DNA from: Protostelium mycophagum
Taxonomy: Eukaryota; Evosea; Variosea; Protosteliida; Protosteliaceae
Reading direction: 5' to 3'
Length of the DNA stretch: 21,027 bases
Assembly (NCBI GenBank): GCA_002081555.1
Contig: MZNV01002366.1
Span: forward strand, 1-21,027
Positions within the stretch are counted from its first letter, which is position 1. Every line of letters begins with the position of its first letter. Position numbers and translations under genes: made by a program. This document shows positions 13,283-21,027 of this stretch, piece by piece. The notes beneath the pieces are model-generated. The model saw only the letters and a program-made list of their open reading frames with translations, was not told the origin of the DNA and did no database searches.

Positions 13283-13290
13283 TATATAAG
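13283..13290 (+). promoter_or_regulatory. TATA-like element upstream of the Ykt6 gene
   Basis: TATATAAG lies about 160 bp before the ATG at 13450. The region 13258-13449 otherwise holds only AT-rich sequence and one TCTACAACG word at 13394. Confidence 0.3.
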
Positions 13291-13449
13291 GCCAAGTGTG
13301 GAATATTTATAGAGTACTGTCTTGCAATGTCTTTGAACAGAGAGAAAACGAAAATCTAAATTTATTTTACAATATAGAAAACTCGTTTTTGTGTCTACAA
13401 CGGTGGTATTTCCAGTCAAAATGCAAATTCATCAAGACATAAAGCAACA

Positions 13450-14247
13450 ATGAAATTGTTCTCTGGCATCGTCTTCAACAGTCAAAATGTAGAGAAACCT
13501 CTCATCCTCGCGAGAGCAGAAGATCTCTCAATGTTTGGTTTTTGGAAGAGAGGAACGATTCGAGAGATTATCACCTTCGTCTCCAGACAACTGGTCGCTA
13601 AGACGGCCCCTGCACAGCGCCAAATCGCCGCTCACGATATGGCCGAGCCTCAAGATGGAATTTCCAAGTAAGTCCGATCGAAACTCACCCGTACATTTTC
13701 AATCTTGTGATAGTCATCAATTCGGACTTCAAGACTGTTCATTTTGATCCTAATATCTCACAGGCTGTTGTGTCACTCTTTTGTATCAGCTCGTGGACTC
13801 TCATATGTTGTCATTACAGATGGAGAATATCCCCAGCGTACCGCTTTTGGTTTTGGACACAAGGCTCTAGAGATGATCGAGAAGGAATACGGAGAGAAGA
13901 TCTTCACTGCCGGGTCCGCCGATCAACAACTCACCGTGCGTCATTTTTATTGCATTTCACCATGTCATAGCACCGATGTAATCATCACTTTATGCTGACT
14001 TCTAAAGGTCACTGGCTTGGACGAACTGATCAAAAAATACCAAGAGCCGACACAAGTGGATAACATCACAAAGATCCAGAAGGACCTCGATGAGACCCGC
14101 GATGTGATGGTCCAAAACATCGAAAAGGTGATAGCCCGTGGTGAAAAGCTTGATGACCTCCTCATGAAAACGGATGACCTCTCAGAGAGTTCGAAAGTAT
14201 TCGTAAAGAGGGCACAGAAGATGAACAGCTGCTGCGTGATTCTGTAA
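13450..14247 (+). CDS. ykt6: Ykt6-type prenylated R-SNARE
   Basis: A 209-aa protein from exons 13450-13667, 13764-13935 and 14008-14247, acting in membrane fusion at Golgi, vacuole and autophagosome. An N-terminal longin domain (about 1-130) starts MKLFSGIVF and contains VVITDGEYPQRTAF, close to the conserved VIADNEYPSRVAF of Ykt6. The SNARE motif (about 150-205) has DLDETRDVM and ARGEKLDDLL, where the arginine is the zero-layer residue. The C-terminus is CCVIL: a CaaX box (CVIL) with an adjacent cysteine, as in Ykt6, where one cysteine is prenylated and the other palmitoylated. Leu at the end predicts geranylgeranylation. It is about ten residues longer than yeast and human Ykt6, with the extra length in the longin domain (AHDMAEPQDG region). 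An upstream ATG at 13422 runs into a TGA after ten codons and is rejected as a start. Confidence 0.92.
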
Positions 14248-14572
14248 AGAAAGAAATAGAGAGATGGTCATTTTCCTTCATTTATTTTATTTTTTTTAGA
14301 ATATAAGCCCCCTCATCTTTTGGGCGCTGCCACACGTTGCGACAAGTCGAGAAAAAGGAACCCCGCGAATGTTCTAAGGTGTTGTAGTGCAGATGGAAGT
14401 GTCACTTTCGCCACAAAGAAACCACAGCCGAACTCGTCTCTGCCGATCCAACACCTCGCAGGTAGCACGAATATAACCTCTTAAGCTTTGGAAATCAGAG
14501 AAATAACTCAGATATTCGATTTATTAAAAGTTCCGCTGAGAAGATATAGAAGTGCCATTGTGAAAGAGAAGC
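14248..14572. other. intergenic region between Ykt6 and CS-SH3 fusion genes
   Basis: No gene is seen. The first part is T-rich (ttattttattttttttag at about 14280-14299). A GTTGTAG word lies near 14382. The sequence just before the ATG at 14573 is AT-rich but has no clear TATA box. Confidence 0.4.
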
Positions 14573-17500
14573 ATGTCATATAAATGGGATCAGGGAAGCA
14601 GCACTCTCACTGTCCAAGTGCCAGTACCACCTGGCATCAGTAAAAAGACAGATGTGGATGTAATGGCAACACCCACGGGCCTCAGAATCGGTTTTAGGGG
14701 AGGTCCACCAGTCGTTGAGGTGAAGAACAATGGTCGTGACATTGTCAGTATGTTGACCTGATGTCTTCCTAAGGGTCTTTTTCCAGCACCAATAAATCCC
14801 ATCAAAACAAAATGGGAGCTGGGTAAAAATGGCGTACAAGTCAGCATGGAAAAGGTACATTTGACATTGTTTCATGCCTTCTCACATTTCTTCGAGGCAT
14901 CCAAAGCCAAATGGGCTTCACTTTTTTCACAAGAGGATGTTAAGAGGATGAGAGCGCTATATGAATACAAAGCCACCGTGAGATATCCATCCGACCGTTT
15001 TTCATTTAAAAATGATAGGATCCATTGGAAATCGATCTCAAAGAAGGTGACATCATCACCGTTCTTAAAGAGGATCCCTCAGGTTGGTGGAAGGGAGAAG
15101 TTAATGGTATGCAAGGCCTGTTCCCAACCAACTTCTGCGAAAAGGTTTGATAATTTTGGCGGGAAAAATCACTGATGGATTGCAGTACGAGAGCATGGTG
15201 CCAAACCAGACACCTATAGAGTTGGAATTCGATTCTTCACAAGCAGCTGCTACACCACCCCCTGTCGCTGCAGTTCAATCCCCCGTGATGGCGCCCATCC
15301 AGGAAGAAGAGGTGAAATTTCTGGGAAATGATTTTCGTTCGTCTACAACAACCAATTTTTGGGACACGCAGTATTGCTGTTTAGACTTTTATTGTCATCG
15401 TCCTGCATCCTTCCATCAGACATGCAAGCCGCATTTTGTTGTCTTTTTGCTGGAAAATATCTATCTGTCTTTGGCTTTGCAAAAAAAACATCACAAGTGG
15501 ACAAAGAAAAATATCTTAATACCCTCAGACCGCAGCCCCCTCCCGCCCTGTGGGTGTCCCCATGCCAGGTATGATGGGTATGGGTGCCCTGCCCAACATG
15601 TCAGAATTACGCAGCAAGTTGAACAGCAGATCTGAAGACCAAGTCAAGAGGAATCAGGGACCTCCCCCCGCCGGTGGCAACCCCGCCCCCTCCCGCCCAA
15701 CTCCTGCTAACAACACCCCCCCGCCTGTCAAGGCGGCAAGCCCGGCACCTGTCAAGATGGCGATGCCCGCAGGACCCGGAATGTTGAAGGCAAGCGGATC
15801 CCCACAACCTCGACCGAGTACGTCTCACCCTAGAGTCTTTTTCTAAATATAGAAACAAGTTTTGACTCAATTTAGCACCACCCACATCTACCCCAGCCGC
15901 CCCCCCTCCGTAAGTTATGATCTGAAAATTCTTGTCTTAATTGTACAGAGCGGGAGGTGCTCCCCCACCCCGTGGTCAGCGCCCCGGACCCTCCGCAGCA
16001 CGCGCTGCTTCTGTCAAACAATCGGCCGGAGCTGCTCTCCCCCCTCCCATCGACTCCCTCCCTCCCCCCGTCATCGAGATTCCACCCCCTGCCATCGTGG
16101 AAGTCACCCCACCACAACCCCCCCAGCTCAGATGCAAAGTGCTGCATGACTATGCACCTACTGGGGAGGGTGAAATTGCTCTGTACACTGGCGAAATCGT
16201 CGACATCAGAGTGAGTCATTCTTCACAATTTCCACAAATACCCACAGAAAAAATCTAAAAATTTTCTCGAGTTGAAAAATCTAAAATAAAAATCACAAGA
16301 GCGTTGTAGATTGATGAAGCAAGGTACAAGACGAGTCGGGATGGTGGCAAGGAGATGTACAGAATGCTGCCGATGGCCGTTCTGGTTATTTTCCCTCCAC
16401 TTTTGTGGAGCTCTTGCCCCTTGAAGTCGCAGAAGAGGTTCCGCAGGCCCTCCCAGAGGAGGAAGAGGCAAATGAGGCCCTCTTAAGTGTAAAGTCGACC
16501 GAAAAACGACTAGAAGTCGCCAGGAGGAGTGTGGGAGGTGAGGCTCTACAACGGTTTTATTGATTATTATTTTTATCGTGATTTTTTGGTTGTAGAGTTG
16601 AGGCCGGTCGAAAATTATTTTCTTTTCAAAACGAAACTTTTTGCGTTGTAGACTGAAGTTGTCATAGCAAAGGGAAGAAGACCTCCCACCCGTAACTCAG
16701 TCGGTAAATCAGCAGAGCCTGCCAGAGGAAGGGCGGCCTCCTCCCTCCCTCCCCCCACCAAGCAGGAGACCGTGGCCTCCCCCCCCGGCAGAAAATTATC
16801 TGGAACCTTCGCCCCGGTCACAACAAAACCCGAGGAAGAGCCATGTGGGTCTACAATTCCTCAGAAAATTTAATTTTTTTGTATTTAAGAATTCAGAGTT
16901 TTTCTGACTCGTTGTAGCCTCCCGCGTTCCCCCCGCCAACTTGGTGATTTCCACCGCCAACTTGGTCGTACCTCCGGCAAACGCTCGCATGGTATTTTCC
17001 TGGAATTTTCAACGTTTTCTAACAGTCACAAGAGCTTGAAACCTGCCCCTCCAGGAGGCGTCCGTGCCCCTCCATCTACAAATACCACAAACTCTGCACC
17101 TGTCATGAAGCCGTCAGCATCTCAAGAATTGAAGAAATCAGGTACGGAGATGTCACAACTCGTGTTTGCTCTGCCGGAAAATCGTAACAATTTCTTTACT
17201 CACTGCAACCCTTACCGTCTAAATCGCGGTAAATCACGAGCGCTTACCGTGAGGTTTGAACGTACTGGCAGTGCTCGCCACAATTTCTCTTTCGCCAGTG
17301 AAGCCACATTTTGGTCATCTACAACGGAGTTGTAGACGCGGAACATTGGCGCTTTATTTTTATCTTGAAACGACTTTGCAGATTTTCTCAAGTTTAAATT
17401 TCATTGATCTCACTGCGGCTAAGCCGCAGCGTGCTGTGCGAGCACAAGTTCCAGCACCTCTTTGCTCGTCTTTATAAAGTCCATATTCCGGCAGAGCCAT

Positions 17501-18794
17501 ATTATATTTGCAGAAGGCATTTATTTGTGGCACTGGGCCGCATCACCAACTCTAAAGCCACCGTGAGCGAAAGATGTTTAAAATATCCAGGTACCAACAT
17601 AAATGCAAAGCCCAACCCTCCCCAAGAGCTGACCAGATCTACCTCCCAACTGACACAATCTGGCGGGATCTCACCAGCATCTACACCACAGTGGGACGAG
17701 TTTACGTCCCATATTACGGCTGTCTACAACGAAATCAAATCCTCCAAGGTATTTTTTAATAAATTATTTGAAATTCGCAAAAAAGACGGAAAAATTATGA
17801 AATTCGCGAGTTGTAGATGACGCGATGCAGGATAAATGGCAAGCATGTCCCGAATACAACGGAAATTTCGAATCTATCGGAATGGCCGCGGTATCTACAA
17901 CTGGCCAGACTTTTACTTTTGGGGATATCACAAACAAATATTTCCCCCTGGGAAGTGCATCCTCATTGGCCGTGTACATAACCGCATTAGCGGAATTGGG
18001 AGAGACACAGGTGAAATTTCATCGAAATTTCGTCGAAATTTCGGTCATTATTCTGACGTGTACAGGTGGATAAGCTCGTGGGAAACACACACGTCCCGGA
18101 GTCTCAATACTTTGTGCCTGGCAACCTCAACTCTAACCCCTTCACCCCCACCGGATCCACCATCCTCTACAACGCGCTGAAGGCCCCTCACGATTCCACG
18201 AAAATCGAGTCGATCCTGGCAAAATGCTCTGGTCTGGCCGGAAGCAGAGTGGCAGTGAATCTGCCGGTTTTTATGGACATAGAAGAGAGCAAGACGGGAC
18301 ACCAAGTGTCAGCCTTGTTGCACTATCTGGTACGTCCTTCTTGTCTTGAAATCTCGCTGAAATTCCACAGAAATCTCACCAAGCGCTCACACCGGGTACA
18401 AAGATCAATAAATTGACCCACGCAATACTGGGTCTGTACTCGGCTGAGCTGGACCTCCTTTCGGCCGCCACAGTCACAGCAACTCTGGCGAATGAGGGAT
18501 TAAACCCCGTCTCCAACGCCAAGATCTTAGAGCCTAATGCCGCCAGAAAGGCCGTTGACCACCTCACCCAGTCCAATGAGGTTTGAGATCTCTCTGATCT
18601 TCGAGGAAAATTCTCTTGAGACTTTAGACTGATGTTCCCAGGGTAACTCACCCCTGGCTTATTTATGGGGAGACTCTGGGTCATTGTTTGTTGTAATTCC
18701 GAAGACTGGAGGAGTGATTGTCAGATCTCCCCGCCTTTCTCCACAGATGGCACAAGAATTTGTCAACAAGCTGGCACAAAGAATCCAAGCTTAA
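14573..18794 (+). CDS. CS-SH3-SH3-glutaminase-like fusion protein
   Basis: Predicted 899 aa. Exons: 14573-14747, 14787-14854, 14897-14977, 15019-15144, 15186-15311, 15529-15817, 15876-15909, 15949-16210, 16324-16537, 16668-16844, 16918-16991, 17033-17141, 17591-17748, 17831-18010, 18066-18329, 18371-18580, 18642-18794. Residues 1-95 form a CS (p23/NudC-like) domain with YKWDQ, LRIGFRGGPPV, and WELGKNGVQVSMEK. SH3-1 spans 98-150 (ALYEYKAT, SGWWKGEVNG, GLFPTNFCE) and SH3-2 about 360-419 (KVLHDYAP, SGWWQGDV, GYFPSTFVELLP). Proline-rich linkers lie between and after them, plus a short acidic helix (about 420-458). Residues 611-899 align with glutaminases: FTSHITAVYNEIK, TVTATLANEGLNPVSNAKIL, and SPLAYLWGDSGS. 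The SxxK pair reads SASS, and other active-site positions differ, so the domain is probably not a glutaminase enzyme. A scaffold role is likely. The 449-bp intron 17142-17590 separates the halves. It joins in phase 1, and the glutaminase part has no in-frame ATG before its conserved core. Confidence 0.8.
17142..17590 (+). other. longest intron of the fusion gene, with two palindromes
   Basis: This 449-bp intron has a GT donor, and its acceptor is tatccag. It carries the inverted repeat TCTACAACGGAGTTGTAGA at 17318-17336 and a near-perfect palindrome CTGCGGCTAAGCCGCAG at about 17413-17429. A TATA-like TTTATAAAG occurs near 17471. That last point is the main argument for an alternative promoter here, but no start codon in the right frame follows. 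Confidence 0.5.
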
Positions 18795-19840
18795 TGATAA
18801 ATCGATACTGCTTATTTATTGTTGATGTTTTCGTTCTTCTCAGAACCAGTGTTGATCAATCATCGGCTGATGCAAGTATGTCAATCGTGTCACTGATGAA
18901 GAAAGTACACATGTTCACTGGTTCTTGCACCCTCATCAGCGGACACGAATGATTTCACAATCGTGAGGGAGCGCTGATGAACCGATACAATTGTGTGATT
19001 AATCTATCATCTTTTTCAAAAGGCTCGGGCACTTGCACCGAAATGACAGTCGCCAGTGTATCAACAGAGACGTTTTTTCTTTGTGAACCGTCCTGGCCCA
19101 CGATCCAAATTTTCTTGAGAAAAAATCAAAGTCAATCTACAACGAGCCTTTCTTGTCAGCTTCCCTATTCCCCCAGATTACGTAGCGGCAATGCCTGTCA
19201 TTCAAATCCCGGTAGTGAACCGAATCAAAAATGAACACATTCGCGCTTCCGTACTAACGTGTGGTGTGGATGAACAGTTGACAACCAGGTTGACGTTGCA
19301 CACGGTCATAGCCTTATGATTAAAATCTTAACGTGCATTTCTCGGTAGTGTAAAAGTATTTATTTGCGAGCTTATTACCAACGCGATGAAATGACAGTAT
19401 TATCGTTGCTCTATGAAGACAGTTGACTGAAAACTAACGACCACCTCTCGGGGGTTTCTTCAGGATTTTGAAGAGTTATGTTCAGCCTCTCACGTTCTCA
19501 GCGAGATCTGTTGCATGTCGGAATAATACTTAATCACCGATGCCATTTTGCTTCGTTATTGATCTAAATTTAGTCGACGAGACTGCCAAGAGCAACAATT
19601 CTGGCACTTCCAAGTCCGTTTTGACGCAATGTTTGGTCGGTTGTCCGTGGGAATTATCCGTTTGCGGAAAACCGAGAATGAGCCGCGGGAATGGATGTCA
19701 AATATGGCTTTATCTGTCAGAATAAGATGTGCAACCGCGTTTGACACATGTTCCTTGTATGTCGAATTGTCAGACAAGAGGACTCAGAATCCTCTTGCAA
19801 CCAAAAAGAGAGCCGCACACAAAAGACAATCACAGAAGAT
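18795..19840. other. intergenic region without a recognisable gene
   Basis: About 1 kb on both strands without an open frame that shows domain motifs, family similarity or consistent splice sites. It contains two neighbouring inverted repeats (18842-18980) and one TCTACAACG copy at 19136. The part nearest the next gene presumably holds its promoter; no clear TATA box was found. Confidence 0.45.
18842..18980. repeat. two adjacent inverted repeats, possible structured RNA
   Basis: The first pair is AGAACCAGTG (18842-18851) with CACTGGTTCT (18916-18925), ten perfect pairs around a 64-nt interior. Seven bp later comes TCATCAGCG (18933-18941) with CGCTGATGA (18972-18980), nine perfect pairs, enclosing CACGA (18944-18948) with TCGTG (18961-18965). 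The start is about 50 bp after the stop of the fusion gene. It could be a 3' untranslated structure or a separate non-coding RNA; no known family is recognised. Confidence 0.35.
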
Positions 19841-20846
19841 ATGGACAAGAAGAGAGTCTGGGGTGTTTACGATGGTCCTTGGAAGTGCAAGTCTGCGTCA
19901 CAGCTTCCCGATGAGGAGGTCAGCAATATTTTATAGTACATCAGCCGCTCACATTTTTAGCTGCTTCCCCGTCTTCGTCTGTATCTAGAGAGAACAGCAG
20001 ATAGAATCGAATACTTTGAGAAGGCAATGAAGGATCTCAGCTCGACCGAAATTGTGAGTACCCCACTCAAGTAGTAGAGACTAATAGATCCAGCTTTCCA
20101 TCTTGGCCGCGGTTACAGCTTGCGAATCCTCTGTCTTCTTCCAGCGTGCCACCGTGAGAGGCAGAAGTAAGAAGTTCTACAAGCCTGACATAGAGGCGCC
20201 ATCCAACATTGAGAAGATCAGAAGATTCCACAAAATCTCAAAGGTACCCTCCTGTCCGGAAAGCGACGAAGACTAACTTAACCCCAGTTATACCCAAACG
20301 ATGCTCTACTACCGCTCTTGGAGTCTCTATGCGAAGAAGGAAGAGAGTCAGTGGCTTACAAGGTGAGGATACCCCATGCTTTTGTTTCCCCCTAACATCC
20401 GACAGATCTTGCATAGCATCCGACTCACCGCGCACGTCTCATGTGGCAGATATCTACATAAGCACGACTTTTCGGAGTTGCACCGTCTGCAGACCCCCGC
20501 ATCTCCTGCCTTGACAAGTTCAAACCCCTCCTCCCCCTGCCTTTCACCTTCATCCCCCTCTCCCCCATCCACCCCAATTTTACCCCCTCTGGCATCGCTC
20601 ATCTACAACCCGCCACCACTCCTCTACACACCACCCGCCATCAACCCCATGTCTTTGAGTCATGTGATGAACATCGATCTTCCATCGACCATCATACATG
20701 CCAACACTCTACTAGAACTGCATGAGTCGCGGAAAGACCCCCGATTCGTGCCAAAACCTACAGACATAGAGTTTATGAGGTTCAGAAGCACAACAAATTT
20801 TGTACAACCGAACATGACGATAAATAGCATCGAGATACAACTATGA
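19841..20846 (+). CDS. unrecognised protein with proline/serine-rich segment
   Basis: I do not recognise this family. The model has exons 19841-19918, 19961-20053, 20094-20243, 20289-20363 and 20406-20846, giving 278 aa. The first half is helical: LPRLRLYLERTADRIEYF, SILAAVTACESSVFFQR, and LPLLESLCEEGRESVAYK suggest an alpha-solenoid or helical bundle. A low-complexity stretch rich in Pro and Ser follows (about residues 163-205), then a segment with HVMNIDLPSTIIHANTLLEL. Splice sites are all GT-AG, intron lengths are 40-45 bp, and exon phases are all 0. The ATG at 19841 is the first in frame after a long gene-less stretch. The stop at 20844-20846 is followed within ten bases by AATAAA, so the gene may end here. 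The neighbouring exon at 20906 could instead be a continuation. Confidence 0.55.
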
Positions 20847-20853
20847 GACAGTA

Positions 20854-20859
20854 AATAAA
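20854..20859 (+). terminator. possible poly(A) signal after the unrecognised gene
   Basis: AATAAA lies eight bases after the TGA at 20844-20846. It supports a gene end here, although the sequence is AT-rich and a chance match is possible. Confidence 0.35.
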
Positions 20860-20905
20860 AGCGGGAATTTAAAGTATAGATCGTCCTCTCTTTTGATTTT
20901 TAGAG

Positions 20906-21010
20906 ACAAACAGTGAAGCTGCTGTCGTTAGTGCACAAGTTTTGTTCTCGTATCTCAGATGCTCTAATCGGGAGATCACGCAGTTCATGAAGGTCTCAAA
21001 TAATGTGTTG
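20906..21010 (+). CDS. partial exon at window edge, helical protein
   Basis: Between an acceptor (tgatttttag) and a donor (gcg|gtaaga) the open frame reads TNSEAAVVSAQVLFSYLRC followed by SNREITQFMKVSNNVLA. The composition looks like an armadillo or HEAT-type helical repeat. The acceptor requires a phase 1 donor upstream, and no good one is seen in the preceding exon, whose frame ends in TGA. It may be an internal exon of the preceding gene through an unrecognised splice site, or belong to a new gene that runs off the window. Confidence 0.4.
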
Positions 21011-21027
21011 GCGGTAAGAAACGTGAT

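Noticed and set aside
13422-13452. Upstream ATG as the start of the Ykt6 gene
   Set aside because: The frame ends after ten codons in TGA, and the ATG at 13450 begins MKLFSGIVF, matching the family start.
17142-17320. Possible tRNA-like sequence (gaggtttgaacgt)
   Set aside because: It resembles a B box only loosely; no A box, acceptor stem or cloverleaf could be drawn.
17142-17590. Glutaminase-like part as a separate gene with a promoter in this intron
   Set aside because: A TATA-like word is present, but no ATG in the right frame precedes the conserved domain, and the GT and AG sites join the two halves in phase. Kept as an alternative only.
18885-18985. Box C/D snoRNA from CTGATGA words
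   Set aside because: C-box-like words recur but no matching CTGA D box with terminal stem at the right distance was found.
19629-19988. Open plus-strand frame upstream of and overlapping the unrecognised gene
   Set aside because: No domain motifs, runs across a predicted exon and intron in another frame, and does not show the splice pattern of its neighbours.

Overview
This is a gene-dense, intron-rich nuclear segment of a eukaryote, most likely a free-living protist. Seven gene models plus one edge exon fill about 60% of the 21 kb with coding sequence. Introns are short (36-449 bp, many 40-60 bp), almost all GT-AG, and several genes have AATAAA just after the stop. A bacterial-style hybrid histidine kinase next to a protein kinase A catalytic subunit, a NIMA-related kinase and a prenylated R-SNARE would suit an amoebozoan (protosteliid or dictyostelid-like). 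That placement is inference from gene content; no rRNA or other marker is present. Exon models were spliced by eye from reading frame, GT/AG sites and family conservation, and each of the seven gives a total length divisible by three.

Layout. 1-549: upstream non-coding DNA with two nested inverted repeats. 550-5649 (+): 1221-aa double hybrid histidine kinase, PAS-like/GAF/HK/REC/HK/REC, 13 exons. 5747-8011 (-): C1-SH3-BAR-like protein, 13 exons, convergent with the kinase; its 5' end is unresolved. 8425-10836 (+): PKA catalytic subunit with a long low-complexity N-terminus, 11 exons. 10946-13230 (+): NEK-family kinase with charged tail, 8 exons. 13450-14247 (+): Ykt6-type R-SNARE with C-terminal CaaX, 3 exons. 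14573-18794 (+): 899-aa protein joining a CS domain, two SH3 domains, proline-rich linkers and a C-terminal glutaminase-like domain that lacks key catalytic residues, 17 exons. 18795-19840: about 1 kb without a gene, with two adjacent inverted repeats. 19841-20846 (+): unrecognised gene, 5 exons. 20906-21010 (+): edge exon.

The most novel items are the CS-SH3-SH3-pseudoglutaminase fusion and an extreme excess of the 8-mer TCTACAAC (or its complement GTTGTAGA): about 29 exact copies, 23 of them in introns and intergenic DNA, in genes on both strands. A second short family (CACGGAGATYTCA) recurs in non-coding DNA, and a CTGCAG-rich family recurs in two introns of the histidine kinase.

Functionally the genes form no operon. 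Several could act in related processes: two-component and cAMP signalling (histidine kinase and PKA, which are linked through RegA in Dictyostelium) and membrane or cytoskeletal scaffolding (C1-SH3-BAR, CS-SH3-SH3, Ykt6). That is context, not proof.
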